From Rhabdornis inornatus (Eukaryota; Chordata; Aves; Passeriformes; Rhabdornithidae), in assembly GCA_013397075.1 (NCBI GenBank), contig VWZS01000547.1:248240-312239 (forward strand): a DNA stretch of 64,000 nucleotides, in the 5' to 3' direction. Shown piece by piece: positions 1 to 11,789 of this stretch; position 1 is the first letter of the stretch, and every line of letters begins with the position of its first letter. The position numbers and the translations under genes were made by a program. Under the pieces are notes generated by a model. The model saw only the letters and a program-made list of their open reading frames with translations, ran no database searches and was not told the origin of the DNA.

Positions 1-47
1 AACACAGACACTTTCTGGACTGAATCCAGAGAGCTTTTATTTTATTT
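1..47 (-). promoter_or_regulatory. possible minus-strand polyadenylation site
   Basis: Read on the minus strand, two overlapping AATAAA hexamers lie at 46-41 and 41-36. They are followed by a short hairpin (CTGGA at 15-19 with TCCAG at 25-29) and then a GU-rich run at 14-1. This order resembles a polyadenylation signal, cleavage zone and downstream element. AATAAA occurs often by chance in AT-rich DNA and no coding exon is recognised upstream, so this is a weak call. Confidence 0.15.
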
Positions 48-1319
48 TCAACATTAGATTAACCAGATGAGCATGCTTAGGCTTAACACCACTGCAAGTG
101 CTTGTCTGCATATCCCTGCTCTGTCCTCTCCAGAGCCCTCTGCAAGTTAATGCCAAGAGACTTCACCCCAACTCAAGGTGCTACTGCCATTTGCTTGCAG
201 AGTGCTGGTCAGGTGTGTTTGAGGTGTAACAGCCAAATATAAATAGCTTGGATATTTCTAAGTAACTTTAAATTTTGTTTTTCTCTCTGTATAAATAAAA
301 TATCAACTGCTGATTTATATGGTGTGACACTCCTGGCTCCCAGTGTAAGACCCAGAGCAAACCCTGGCAATCACATGCAGCTCAGAGCCACCTGGAAGGC
401 TGGCTATAGCACATCCCAGCCCCCTGGGCAGTGCTGGATACACCACAGTGCTCACTGCCACCACAGGAACTGCAGGCTGGAGGGAAGAAGGAACAGTTCT
501 GGCCCTGTGGAATGTCTGTGAGGCAGACAGAGAGCAGATGTGAATGGCTCTGGTCTCCTCGAGCTGCCCTTGCAAATGGAGCAATGTTGGATGGCCATGC
601 CCTGCACTGTCCCCCAAGGACAAGAGCAGGAACTCCCTGGTTCCTGGGGCTGTCCCAAAACCACACAGCATGGTCAGCTGAGCATTTCTGGATGCTTCTC
701 TTGGATTGTCAAGGAGCTGAAGAAGACTGATCTCTAATGTTAGAGAAAACCTCTCTGCCAATTTTTAAACAAAGAGAAGACAAACCTTTTTAATTAAATA
801 ACTTAAATATTTTGTTTATCATGAGGAAAAGCTAATCTTCTCCTTTTCTCAGATTTCTGTACTCTTTGATGCAGATGAACTATTTTTCCTGAAAGTTCTC
901 TAAAATATTTAGCCCGAAGCAAATATTTGCATAAAAACTTTTAGTTTGAATAATTAAAACCTGGCAAGTGAAAATGCCAAATGCTGGACTACCTTACGAG
1001 TAAGCAGTGTTACCAACTCCATCTGCAACAGACACTTGCATAACATTTTATGAAACCCTTTAGGGCAGGAAAAATTGCACTTTGTCTGCTGACATAATAA
1101 TAATTTTGTATATGAAAGTGCTACAAATCTTCTAAGTTAGAGATGTCACTGCTAAAAAGCAAACAAGGACCAGAAAAGATCATAGCTCTACTTCCCAAAC
1201 ATCATGATATAGCTGCTGCACAAAATCTGCGTGTAAAATGCCTCTGAGAAAAGCAGAAGAGCAGCCTGGTTTTCAGACAGCAATCTACAAAATAGAGACA
1301 CACTATTTTTGCTTTTATT
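48..1319. other. unannotated DNA with a GC-richer island
   Basis: AT-rich sequence interrupted by a GC-richer patch at about 330-740. The patch carries overlapping open frames on both strands, the longest a 148-codon frame on the minus strand (315-761). These frames have no recognisable domain, and the GC-rich, stop-poor composition explains them. No gene is called. Confidence 0.5.
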
Positions 1320-1405
1320 AAAAAAAAAAAAAGAAAAAAAAGAAAAAAAAGAAAGAAAACAATTTTGAATGAAAAGCCTTTAAGTTAAAGACTTTTTTTT
1401 TTTTT
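1320..1405. repeat. A-rich tract followed by a T13 run
   Basis: 1320-1359 is a purine run of A4-A12 blocks separated by single G residues. A separate run of 13 T residues lies at 1393-1405. Either could be a decayed retroposon tail, but no element body is recognisable beside them, so they are called low-complexity sequence. Confidence 0.85.
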
Positions 1406-2931
1406 GAGCACTGATTTTATTAAATGTGGATGTGACTTGATTTCTAAGTGAACAGTTATATGTATGAGATGGAATTAGAATGGTACATATACAGACAGCA
1501 CTTAATACATCAGTGGATGTTACCAGAATGTTACCATAGATTGACTAAGTTTATTAATTAAAGAACTCTGAGCCACTGACTAATCATTTATTAGGTTATG
1601 TAGGAATAAAAAACTTATAGGCAATGTGTAAAGGTATTCTTTCTATCACCTGTAACCAAATATTTGATGGATGGAATGAGTCAAAAAAACCCTCACAAAA
1701 CAACCAAACCAAAAAAGAAGCTGTTCAGGAAGACAGGATAAAGGACAGGGTTTATAACCCAGGCCTCTCCCCAGAATTACAGGTTCTCTTTAAAGATGGG
1801 TTAGATAAATATCTTTCATGAAAAGCTTAAATGTCTTGCTGATCCTGCCTTAGGATAGGGGAGGATTAACCAACCCCCTTGAGGTTGCCTTTCATCAGAA
1901 CTGTCTATAATGCTATGTTTGTAAAATGTTAGGGATTATCTTGGCAATAAGGCTGTCTCCTGTTAGAACAAGACCTTAAAGAGAGGAATTAATGACTCTG
2001 ACTAATTGGATAATACAGCAAAGGATGGGTGACGTGCTGTATGGAGGTCGAGCCCTGGTCCTGTTTGGGCTGAGCAAGCTGGCACAGCACTGCACTACAG
2101 CTGGCTCCTGGCTGCACAGATTGAGAAGCTGTGGCCAGCACTGGTGTTTGGGAACCTGATCCTCCAAAGGTCATTTCCTAACACGATAAATGCTGCGGGG
2201 AGGACGGCCCTGCCTGCTGCCTGGTGAGCAGAGCTCTGCTCAGAGATAAGCACTCCAGTTCCTGCACGTGTGGTTGGAAATATCAGCTGGCTGTGTGATG
2301 TGCTGTGGCAGTGTGGGAGGTGACCTTTCCCCTCGCTTGCTCTTCTCATCATCTGCTCACTGACAGAGGCTGAGAAGGGAACAGCACTGGCATGGTGTGA
2401 GAGCAGCTGCAGGAGCCAGCTGTGCCCACTGAGCACTGACCACAGGGATGCCAGAGCAGCCACAGCAAGAGCTCTGCCTGGCTGTCATTCCCCAGGACAG
2501 GTGTGTGTCCTAAGCAGACCTGAGCTGGCCTCAGTGAGAGCAGCAGCCTGGCTGCAGCCCAGGATATTCCCCAGCTCACAGGCTGCCTGTCACCAAGGGT
2601 GCAATTAGCCCCCAAACGACTGCAGGGCACACTCTCCTGCTACTCTCATCCTGCCAAAGTCCCAGTGCAAAACTCCCTTTTCTCTCTTCAAGTTCCAGCC
2701 CAATCAGCCTAAGCAGAGCTGGGCCTTGAGTATCCTTGAACAATTCCATATATTTCTCAGTTAGTCACACACAGCACCATGCTGTTTAAGTCATCACCTC
2801 AAGGTCCCTTCCAGAGCGAGGCAGGCTTGCTTTGCAAAGGTATCCATTAACACTTGACAGACTGAGCCTCATAGCAAATTTTCTGGATGGACCTCAGCAG
2901 GTGATCAAAGTGCTCCTCTCTCCCACTGCAG
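1406..2931. other. unannotated DNA with a GC-richer island (2030-2640)
   Basis: AT-rich on the left, then a GC-richer island at about 2030-2640 with overlapping minus-strand open frames of 93 and 122 codons. They are rich in S, A, L and C, have no recognisable motif, and look compositional. At 2794-2812 the string AAGGTCCCTTCCA resembles the CR1 3' end, but no further CR1 sequence surrounds it. No gene is called. Confidence 0.5.
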
Positions 2932-2957
2932 GCTCTGCTGGCCTTACAAACACTTAG
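2932..2957 (+). other. candidate 26-nt microexon
   Basis: A long pyrimidine tract ends in the acceptor CTCTCTCCCACTGCAG at 2931. After 26 bases the sequence CTTAG is followed directly by the donor GTAAGG at 2958. Both splice signals are strong. Two of three frames are open, and a 26-nt exon would shift the frame unless paired with another. No gene is recognised on either side. This may be a chance pseudo-exon. Confidence 0.15.
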
Positions 2958-5276
2958 GTAAGGACCTGAAATCTTTGCTTTTGTGCCATTATTTCTCCTG
3001 TTTTCAATAAACCAGAGCCTCAGTGGGGCTTTTTATTTCTTACAGGCACTTGATTGCATTTAGCCTTTTACTGCTTTAGTGAACTAATTTTCAATCAACT
3101 TAAAAATGAATTCCAAATACTGGGCCCATAATTAAAAAGATACAGTTAATCCTTTGTGACAATCTGAGTCCAAAATTATGCTTCTAAATTATTTGGACAA
3201 TCATTTAGGGGGAGAAAAAAATCTCTTTTCCAAGTCTGATTACATCAATGCTCTAAAGAAACATTTCTTCCTTAGGTCTGATTTCCCCGGTGGTTGTGAT
3301 ATAAACCCTGAACTTCTTAAATGTCACTTAATTTATATGATTTTTCTGTTTACCCTTTTAAAATGACAAGTTGTTCTCTAGTATTTATGTCTGTTTGAAA
3401 ATTAGATATCATGGGCAATCCAGTGCTGCAGTTGCATTTCTGTTAGCTTAAGCTTAGTAAGCACTTACCATAAAAAGAGAAAATAAAAATATGCCTACTC
3501 TTACTTTTTCAGCCTTTCCTCTTTTTTGCTGCAATGTCCACCAATTTTAAACAAACTACTCAACTAACTTTTTACGATTTGATTTTTAGCAGGGTAAGAA
3601 ATTTAAACTGGTTGGTACTTTGCCTTTGGTGAAGGAGTTATGGGCCTGTTTTTAACTCTCCATTGCTGCCAAGGGTTAATTAATTTCACTCCAGCACACG
3701 GTCTCCACTGAACTCTCCTCCTGTGGCATCACCTTGCAGCAGGCAGTGGCTTGCAAACATTATAATCTTTTCAGAAGACCTTTTGACAGTAATGAAATTA
3801 AATTGACCTGTGTTGCATCTGGTCTGTGAATTAAGATGGCAAGATTTGTAGACATCAATTTGGACTGGAGAAGCATAGCCCAACTCCCCAGATCATGCTG
3901 AATTTAAAACAATCTCTTCTTCCCATAATAATTTTACAGTCTTTCCAAAAGACCATCCCTCTTAACACAGGAAAGGCAAAACATGTTATTCATACTAAAC
4001 AGGCACGTATGAATTATCTCTGTGTTTATAACCTGCTGTATCAGTGGAAAAAAAATTGAGTTAATTTTGAAATTAAACTATATGGCAAAATAGTTTTTGA
4101 GAATTGTAGAGAATGCCCACATTCTATTTGAGTCTGGGAAGACACATCAGCCAGGAAGACAATTCATTAAAATGAAGTGTTTAAAGATCTTGTTATTCAT
4201 ACCTAAGGAGACAAGTCTTGTGGTACTGCACTGTCTGTATGCCTCTAATAACTTCTGAGACTAAAAAAGTTCCTTTTCTAATTTTATAGCATGGGGAAGA
4301 TCTCTGGGATGGGCATTCCCAAAGATCTGGTCAAGAAGGGACTAAAACTCAGTATCAAAAAGATCATGCATGTGGTTCTTTCTCTGGTCAGTGATCACTA
4401 CTATCAAATCTCAGACTAAAAGAAAATAGGTTCTTCCCCATCTCTCTGTGCAATTTAAGTCTCAAACTAACAGAAACTCCCACCAGTGTCAACCACTTAA
4501 TTCTACCTGATTACCTGCTATATTAATATGATGATTTGCTCATTTGAACCCATTGATCTGTTGATTCAGTTTTAATTGCAACCTTGATTTGATCACTGTG
4601 TTGCTCCACTCTTAATTACCTCAGAGATACTACCTGAGATTGGCTCAGTTATATGCTGTTTTAATTTCATAGCTCCTTGCTTATTCTAAGTTTTCAATCC
4701 TGAAGTGGGACACCGGGCTGCAACACAGCTCATGAACGCAAAGGAAAACTGTCTGCAAGCCGCTGGTGACACTTCCAAATGAGCAGCCAAGTCATTCTCA
4801 GAACTCTGGAAACCACTGGAAGCCCCTTCTTTTTAATTTTTAAATAGGGAACCTAAAAGATCTGTCTGAACCTCCCCTCCTTGGGAAGGTATTTGCAAAT
4901 TAGATTTCCACTTTGAGATTCAAATGTAATCCAAAGTTTAGGTGAAGATTTCTGAGGTCAATGAACAGTAATCCCAAGATTATTATTCCCCAAGAAATAA
5001 TAAATAAATAAAAAATTCACTTGATATAATTTTTCACTCATACTGAATTCTTACAAAATCCTTAAGACAAAATTAAAATTTCTGCTGAAACACAGAGAAA
5101 AAGGAAATGAAGTTTGATAGAGGACACCTGTTGAATAAAAACCTTAAGGTCACTTTTTTTTGTGTAGATGCATATGAAGAGGCAAACCCCCTAAAGGGCC
5201 TTACAGGAGTCATAATTAACTTTCATTGTCTCAAAGCCCAGGGCAGAAAGAAATTGAACCAAGGGTAAGGAAAGAA
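2958..5276. other. unannotated AT-rich DNA
   Basis: No gene or mobile element is recognised. About 4495-4680 is dense in TAAT, ATTA and TGATTTG strings of the kind common in conserved non-coding elements, but conservation cannot be judged from one sequence. AATAAA at 3007-3012 has no LTR or terminal exon around it. Confidence 0.45.
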
Positions 5277-5318
5277 AGGTCAGAGATAAAGCGTTGCGTG
5301 AAATGTCACACGCTACGC
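5277..5318. promoter_or_regulatory. CpG-bearing inverted repeat with two facing GCGTG cores
   Basis: The arms GCGTTGCGTG (5291-5300) and CACGCTACGC (5309-5318) are inverted copies with one mismatch in ten bases, separated by an 8-base spacer. Each arm has two CpGs in a CpG-poor neighbourhood. Both arms contain the AHR:ARNT xenobiotic response core TNGCGTG, as TTGCGTG on + and TAGCGTG on -, facing each other. An AGGTCA nuclear receptor half site (5277-5282) and a GATA site AGATAA (5284-5289) lie just upstream. The arms could instead fold as an RNA hairpin. Regulatory function is inferred. Confidence 0.35.
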
Positions 5319-7118
5319 AGGGATGGCATGGCTACATATTTGCCACTTTAGTGAAAAGGCATAAATGCTCATTTTTCACCTGTTGAACACAAGGACAAGG
5401 AGGAGGAGGATAGTGAAGGATAAAGCAATGAGAACAAAGGGCCTCTGAGAGATCAGGATGCTATCCAGTGTGCTTTCTCACCTGGCAATATCTGAAAACC
5501 AGGAGCTAGAACCAAGGTGAAACTTTAGAAGTTTGAGACTTGCCACCTTCCATGAACACCAAGCTATTTTGGGAACCACCAAGGAAGAAACTCCTACAAA
5601 TTTTAAGGCAAGAGCTTCACCACAGTTACTTTTTTGTGCAGCTGTGGGAGGTCCAGGTAACACACAACCTCCTTTTGTACTTCCTTTTGTGAATAATTCA
5701 ATGCTCTAGTCTGCTGGAAAACCAAGCCACTAGAGTGTCTGAGGCAGTGTGCTGACATGTGTGTATCAGTGTGGTGGAAAAATTGAATAAACCAATATTT
5801 ATTTGCTTCACTGAAATTAACTGTGTGGCTTTGCTTTGGTCATATCACCAGAATTTCCTTAATTTTCTATGTTTTTGCTGGTAAACATTTGTGTGATTTT
5901 TCACCTCTTGAGAGTATCTCTTTGGGATTTCTCCTCTGTGCTAAACCAGAGTAATGGAACCCTGGACCTGGGGTGTAACAAGGGTCCAGGGCCATGATTC
6001 AGTTACAGGAGGTGAGGGTGAGATCTGAGCTATCAGCAGCTGATACAGGGGCTTAACACCACATTTCTCAGCCTTCTTCAGAGGGAGCTGCTTTTGTGTG
6101 TCCCAAGACAGGCTGTGCTGAGCTCTGCTCCCCCTGAGCAAGGCAGCACTGCTCCTGCTGGATCCTGCAGCACTGGGATGTGCCCAGGGCTGCCCCCAGC
6201 TCACACAGCAGCCCCCACGTGCACTGGGGATGCTCTGGCTCTTCAAAAGCCACAAACTGCCCCCACATTTCCTCTGCCAGCTCTGTCTCTGTTTGTACCT
6301 GCCTGGCATAATGGGGTCTCCAGGCGCTGCACTGCTAATAATAACTTCAAAGTACCTTTTCAAAGTTTAAGAGTTGAGCTTGAAAACAACTCCTACACAT
6401 GACATCTTTTAAAGATAGGAGTCAGTGAACTAGAGAATATTGACAATTGCAGTACCAGGATAAGTAAACAAGTCTCTGTGGATTTGATAGCCCAATAAAT
6501 ATCCATTATTGCTTGTTGCCGGGCTATGTGCCTGAAAATGAAAATGAGGATAGAACAGTTCTTAATGGCTAATAGCAAAAATAATCGAGTCTTATCTAAA
6601 TCAAACTTTATTGGCCTGGATGAATTATTTTTGGCCTCCTGTAATCAAAGCTGAAAATTCACCTGTCAGGCACAGTATGGTAAAACTCATTAGAGCCTCA
6701 CCATGTGCTGTTATGAAATGGCTCCATATGGCAGTGCATGATTGTTTATTTACTAGATTCAAATATAGGCAGGTTTCAGAAATATAAAATATAAATTATT
6801 ATTTTCAAATTCCTTCAAGGCAAAAGTGTATATGCTGAAGTTCCAGACTTCTGTAATGGAAATATTTCACTTGTAGAAGGAATTTTTTTCTTCTGCTGCA
6901 GTGAAGCTATTGATCAGGCAATTGGCAATCCTCAAGTGTGAGGACTCATTAAAGCAAAGGTATATGAATCATTTTTTAATGACATCTCTTTGCTTTCAGC
7001 AGCTTAGCATGTGTCCTGGTTTCAATGGATGCACTGTAATTTAGGCAAGCTGTCTGCAGACTTCAGCCATTACTCTTACCATATGTTTTCTTCAAAAATT
7101 ACCATGCACTGGGGCCTG
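5319..7118. other. unannotated DNA with a GC-richer island and candidate conserved stretch
   Basis: 5941-6330 is a GC-richer island with opposing open frames (140 codons on -, 102 on +) and no recognisable domain, so they are probably compositional. About 6570-7118 is AT-rich with well-spaced homeodomain-type ATTA/TAAT words and looks like conserved non-coding sequence. That impression cannot be tested here. Confidence 0.4.
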
Positions 7119-7172
7119 CTCGCTGCAGTCGTGGAGCGAGGTGTGCTCTCTGTGCTGTATCAGCACGTTAAC
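7119..7172 (+). other. two adjacent short hairpins
   Basis: CTCGCT (7119-7124) pairs perfectly with AGCGAG (7135-7140) across a 10-base loop. Directly downstream GTGCTG (7152-7157) pairs with CAGCAC (7161-7166) across a TAT loop, followed by GTTAAC (7167-7172). The 50 bases hold four CpGs, unusual for the surroundings. The stems are too short for a microRNA precursor. They may be a structured RNA segment or palindromic binding sites. Confidence 0.25.
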
Positions 7173-7712
7173 ATTACTTGAAAAAGCAAGAGTAATGTGC
7201 TTATAAAAAGAAATTCCCAATTAGCAAGTTTAGTGCATGTGTGTTAACTTGGATTAAATACATTCCAATTATGGGCAGCTCATTATTAAAACTACAGCCA
7301 GCTGTTTGCCAGAAAACAGATCTGGTAAACAAGTCTTTCCCTGTTTTTCCTGCAAAAGATCCCAAGTTATTTCCCCTTCTCATTGGTTCTCAAACAAGTA
7401 CAACACTGCAGTACAAAATCTGCAGCTCTGCCACACAATGCATGCATTTCAAAGCAGAAAATTGCCAGGAGTGTGGTGAGTTGGTTAAAATACAAGGAAA
7501 GTCAGTTTTAAAGGCCAGCAGAGCTTGCAGGCTCAGGCACTATTTGAGAAACAGGCTGTTAGCAGCTTCCCTTACTGAGAACACTGGAGGAAAAAAGTTG
7601 TACTGAAGTAAGGAGGATTTCATTCTTCTAGTTCCATACATTTTGATGGCCTCAGGTTCAAGTGGATCATGTGCATGTCTTGGCATATTTGTGCTAAAGT
7701 TACACCTTTCAG
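7173..7712. other. unannotated AT-rich DNA
   Basis: A 121-codon open frame on + at 7241-7606 has no recognisable motif and is not bounded by clear splice sites. Nothing else is seen. Confidence 0.4.
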
Positions 7713-7828
7713 GTGTCCCAGTTTCTGGGCCTTTCAGAGTGGGCTCAGATTACAGAGAAATGTGCATTTGTCGTAAACGTTTTAATAAGCAGACACAAAA
7801 CCAAACAGCAAAAAGTGAAGGATACAAG
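7713..7828 (+). other. candidate 116-nt exon
   Basis: Bounded by an acceptor with a pyrimidine-rich lead (ACACCTTTCAG ending at 7712) and a donor ACAAG followed by GTATGT at 7829. Two frames are open through the whole interval. One begins VSQFLGLSEWAQITEKCAF and continues into a K/Q-rich hydrophilic stretch, which has a natural protein-like composition. No family is recognised. A chance pseudo-exon remains likely. Confidence 0.15.
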
Positions 7829-8200
7829 GTATGTTTTCTGTTACACCCTTAACTTCATCATGTCACCTAAAAAATATCTACTTAAAAATACAAGCTGCAT
7901 TTTCAACTTCTTCCATAATCCAGTTGTTTCAATGGAAGTTAATTACTGCAGTAGGATTTAAATGCTTCTGAACTGCAAAATATCCTTGGAAGTTTCAAAA
8001 TATGACTGGGGTAGAATGAGAGGATTTTTCTTCAGTGCCTTGTTTTTGAACATTTTTGGGAGAATGGCATTATGCCAGGAGGACACCAGTAATACAGACT
8101 TCTGTACTGCTGTATTTACAGGAAAACAGGAATACAGCTCTCAGAGAGCACCAGCAGTCTGAGTGGGGGTGGAATCTGTTAAATTTGACTTTTGCTCTAG

Positions 8201-8378
8201 CATCAATCAGATGAATGACAAAATCCAAGATCTGTCCCCACTGCTGATGCAATGGAAGCAGAAAAGCAAGGACCCTCTCAGTGTGGAGATGGAGGAGCTG
8301 GTGGCTGCAGGGAAACATCACAAACAGCAGCAAACAACACTTGCTTTTGCTGTCTGTGCTCACCCAAAGCCCAACTAA
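8201..8378 (+). other. candidate terminal exon with a coiled-coil-like frame
   Basis: A good acceptor (GACTTTTGCTCTAG ending at 8200) opens a frame of 58 codons starting INQMNDKIQDLSPLLMQWKQ and stopping with TAA at 8376-8378. The first half has hydrophobic positions spaced as in an amphipathic helix and many K/E/Q residues. No clear polyadenylation hexamer follows within 250 bases, which weakens a terminal-exon reading. No family is recognised. Confidence 0.15.
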
Positions 8379-11325
8379 ATCCAAACTTTAGTTTCTAGAA
8401 AAAGGATTTATTTCTGCACAAACAGCCCAGCCGGGGCTGTGCCAAGCTGAGCCGTGCCAGGAAACTGCTGCTGTCTCTTCACAGGCCTTTTAGGTCTGTG
8501 ATATTTCAATTATATTTGTACAGTGCCAAAATCTAACAAAAGAAAGGGAGCAGATGCTATTTAATAGGAAAAAAATAGATAAAATTTGCTTATATAGCAT
8601 ATTTTATTCAGATACTGCTTTAAGCAGACTCAGGGACAGAGGACACACATGGGCAGCTCAGGTGGAGGCCTCAGTGTGGTGCTCAGGTGACTTGCAACCA
8701 TCACACCAGTCCAGAAGTCCCAGAAAAAAGCAGGAAGATTCTTCTTCACTATTTAAACACAGAAAAAAATTAAGACTGTATTCCTGGGTCCTACCCTTAG
8801 CATCCTGTAGTTGCTCTGTGTGGCTTCCTTGTCCCTATCCTTGAACTGAGAGCAGTACTGAAAGAGGAATTTAGCACATCAAAGAAACATGTGGAAAATG
8901 GATGGACCTCTGTACTGAAATTTTAGGACACAGATAAACATGGGAATTTTTAAATCTTACATGAGGAGGCAGCAACTTCAGCTGTCCCCAGGTGTAATTT
9001 TGGTCTGACAGAAATACTCTTATTTCCAACAGTAGATGGGATAAACAGCGTGTGGGTAAGACAGATGCAGAGTCTGTCTTGAATTATGGAATACCAATTC
9101 CTTCTTGAAGGAACAAAATCCCCACAGTCAATCAACATTTTTCCAATGCAAAAAAAACCCCACAATCCAAGCTAGTGATAACAAACAGAAGATACATCTG
9201 AAGGACACCTCTATGTCTTCTATGAATCTCTCTCTGTTATTAAGCAAAAAAAAAAACACTTTTCAAAGCCAGAAGAAAGAGGATAATTAAGAACTGCAAG
9301 GAAATGCCACTCATAAAATCATAGCACTTGGGGGCTTATAAAAGAGGAGAAAAATACTTGTACCAAATATGGACCAAAGACTGGAGAGTTAGGGAAAAGA
9401 CAATCCCACTGTAGGCAGTCACACACTTTCACACTGTCGTTAGGAAATTCTGTTTAGTAGACAAAGAGCTTAGTGGCTCAAGGGATACTGCTATAAAGGT
9501 TTTCAGCATTGTTTGTGCATAATCTACGTATAACATTCAACTTGGGAATGAGATATGATGTAGAAAATTGCTTTTGCAGTCCTTGAAGCCAATAATTTAG
9601 CTCTGCAACCTTAATTTATAAGGGAAAAAGGAAGGTAGTGGGAACATGAATTTGGATCACCGTCAGATTTAGGAATGAAAGTAATTAATGCTTCTGTGAA
9701 ACTCCCCTGATAGTTATTTTTGGATTCAAAATCTTTAAAGAAAAGTTTTAATTTAGGGGCAGAAGCTCATTATATTCTCAAAAGAATCCTGCTGTACTAA
9801 ATCATTCTGTCTCCAATTCATAGTCCCACATTCCCTCTGTGCATACAGCTCCTTCACTGATAAAGCAGCAAATTATTTCCCACCTCAACTACTGAAACTT
9901 TGGCTCTCTGAGTTGTTCCAAATCGAGCTGCTTGCCCTCATATTCCAGGCCCTTAGTATTACCATGGAATGAGGGTGACCAAAGTCTTTCTTCCCACTTC
10001 AGCTCAATATTCTCTGCTGGCTGCCACACCCCCACCTTTTGAATTTCCTAGCAGCTTTCCAAGCAACTCCCTAGAAAAGACCCTGCCCTACACCACTCCT
10101 CGACTCCCCAAACCACTGCTAACTGTTGTTTCCCTCTCTGGTGCTCCCAAGACATCATGGGGTTGTCAAAAAAACGATTGAAGTGATTGACAGCTGTGAA
10201 TTTCACCTCTCTGCTTTGTCCAGCTCCCCCCTGCATCAGTTTGTAGTTTTATCTGACATTTTTCACTTGTGCACTGTATGTTACTCCAGACTGTCAAATG
10301 TTCAGGCCATATTTGGTGATATTATGATATGTGAGTAACAAAGGACAATGGAATTGTACTCCTGGGGAAGGGAGAGTCAAGGATTTCAATGACTTTTAGG
10401 CTGCGAGTTTGTTTTTTTATTTTAACCTGCTCTTTAATGCCCTCTGTGACTAAGTCCTGGGTGATACCAACCAGGCAGAAATGAATATTTAATCCTACTC
10501 CAAATTCCTGAATCCTTCAGCTCTGTTAGTTCTGTAGGAGTCTTCATTTGCACTTAGAGTTACAGTTCAGGGATCAGCACAGGTTCTGCTAAAGCCAATG
10601 GAAGGGTTCTGGTTGACTTCCAGTGGCACTGAAAGAGGGACTCGGACAACTAAACAGAGCAGCGAGTTTAGGAAAGGCTTCATCTATTTACTTATTCCCC
10701 CTTATACAAAAATCACCTTTCATCTTTGGTTATTTACATTCTCCAAAGCAAGTACTTACGACAGACAGCTGCAAACAAAACCCAAAGGTTTTGGAGCTGA
10801 AAAGCAAGCAGCTGTGCTCTGCCACTTCTATTGGCATGGGGACGCATTTTCAGATTCTCAGTCAAGCCTACAAGTGCTGTTCAAGGTTCACACAGGGATA
10901 ACTGCAGTTTGAAAACTTCCAAAAGGCCACCACAGACACTGGGGCCTTATCCTTGCTTTCAAGCTGAGGGGACTATTTATGTGGACAAATTTAAACACTG
11001 AGCAAGCTTTCACAGGTTTGTGCACTGATATTATAATCACACACATGAGCAGAATTGTTAATTGTCCTAATTCCTCGGCTATTTTAGTAAGGATAATAAA
11101 AGGAAAATCATATGCATACTTCAGTATTAGCTTAGTCTCTCTTCTGCTGCCACTGATATTCTTTTGACTTAGAAATGGTGGCCAATGTTTGCTGAAAAGG
11201 ATGGCCACACCATTCTCATTGTTAGCCCTTGAAGAATGTATTACTTCAAAAAAATCCTATCTCTAAGGTTTGGGTTTTGAAAAATGTCGCTCTTGGAGAA
11301 GTGCCATGAAGCATTTCATTCTGCC
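8379..11325. other. unannotated AT-rich DNA
   Basis: No gene or element is recognised. The short open frames on both strands have no domain. The purine-rich run at 9246-9258 (A13) and a T8 run near 10411 are simple sequence. Confidence 0.45.
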
Positions 11326-11340
11326 TTTTTTTTTTTTTTT
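11326..11340. repeat. T15 homopolymer
   Basis: Fifteen T residues followed by AAATAAG. It is not attached to a recognisable retroposon. Confidence 0.9.
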
Positions 11341-11715
11341 AAATAAGATTTTCCACCCCTGTTTTAATAGGCTGTTATAGCCTTTAACATGCCATGAAAT
11401 TAAATGCCTCCATTGGGGATCTATAACTTATCATAACAATAGTATTTCTGGTACTTGTTGGAACTATGAGGAAAGTTGGAAGGTGGTATAATAATACGTG
11501 TAGCATTTTAAAGGACTACAGAATTGTCACTATACATTACTGAGCTCCCATAGTTAACACCCATGAATTAAAAGCATATAAAAGTGATAATAGCTGGGTT
11601 TCTGAAGAATTGACTGACACTTGGTGAGATTATCTCTTTGCTGGAATTAACCTGTGATCTGCTGGGAACCATAAACCTCACAAAAAATGTAGAAGCACAT
11701 TAATTTGATTACTAA
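11341..11715. other. unannotated AT-rich DNA
   Basis: AT-rich sequence between the T15 run and a CR1 3' end. Nothing is recognised in it. Confidence 0.45.
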
Positions 11716-11789
11716 CCCTGCTTGAAGCAGGAGGTTGGAGTAGCTGACCTCCTGAGGTTCCTTCCAACCCAAATTACCCTATGATTCTA
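11716..11789 (+). mobile_element. CR1 LINE 3'-end fragment
   Basis: The segment begins CCCTGCTTGAAGCAGGAGG, runs through GAGGTTCCTTCCAACCC and ends in CTATGATTCTA. This is the diagnostic order of the 3' end of sauropsid CR1, where a CCCTGCTTGAGCAGG block and the AGGTCCCTTCCAACC block precede the ATTCTATG 8-mer tail. Only about 75 bases remain, as expected for CR1's usual 5' truncation. The divergence from the remembered consensus indicates an old inactive copy. Confidence 0.85.

Noticed and set aside
315..761. 148-codon minus-strand frame near the window start
   Set aside because: It sits in a GC-richer island where several frames on both strands are open. The translation lacks any motif.
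2785..2820. Possible second CR1 3' end (AAGGTCCCTTCCA)
   Set aside because: The flanking CR1 blocks and the ATTCTATG tail are absent, so 13 matching bases are not enough.
5941..6363. 140-codon minus-strand frame
   Set aside because: An opposing 102-codon frame and low stop density point to composition, not coding.
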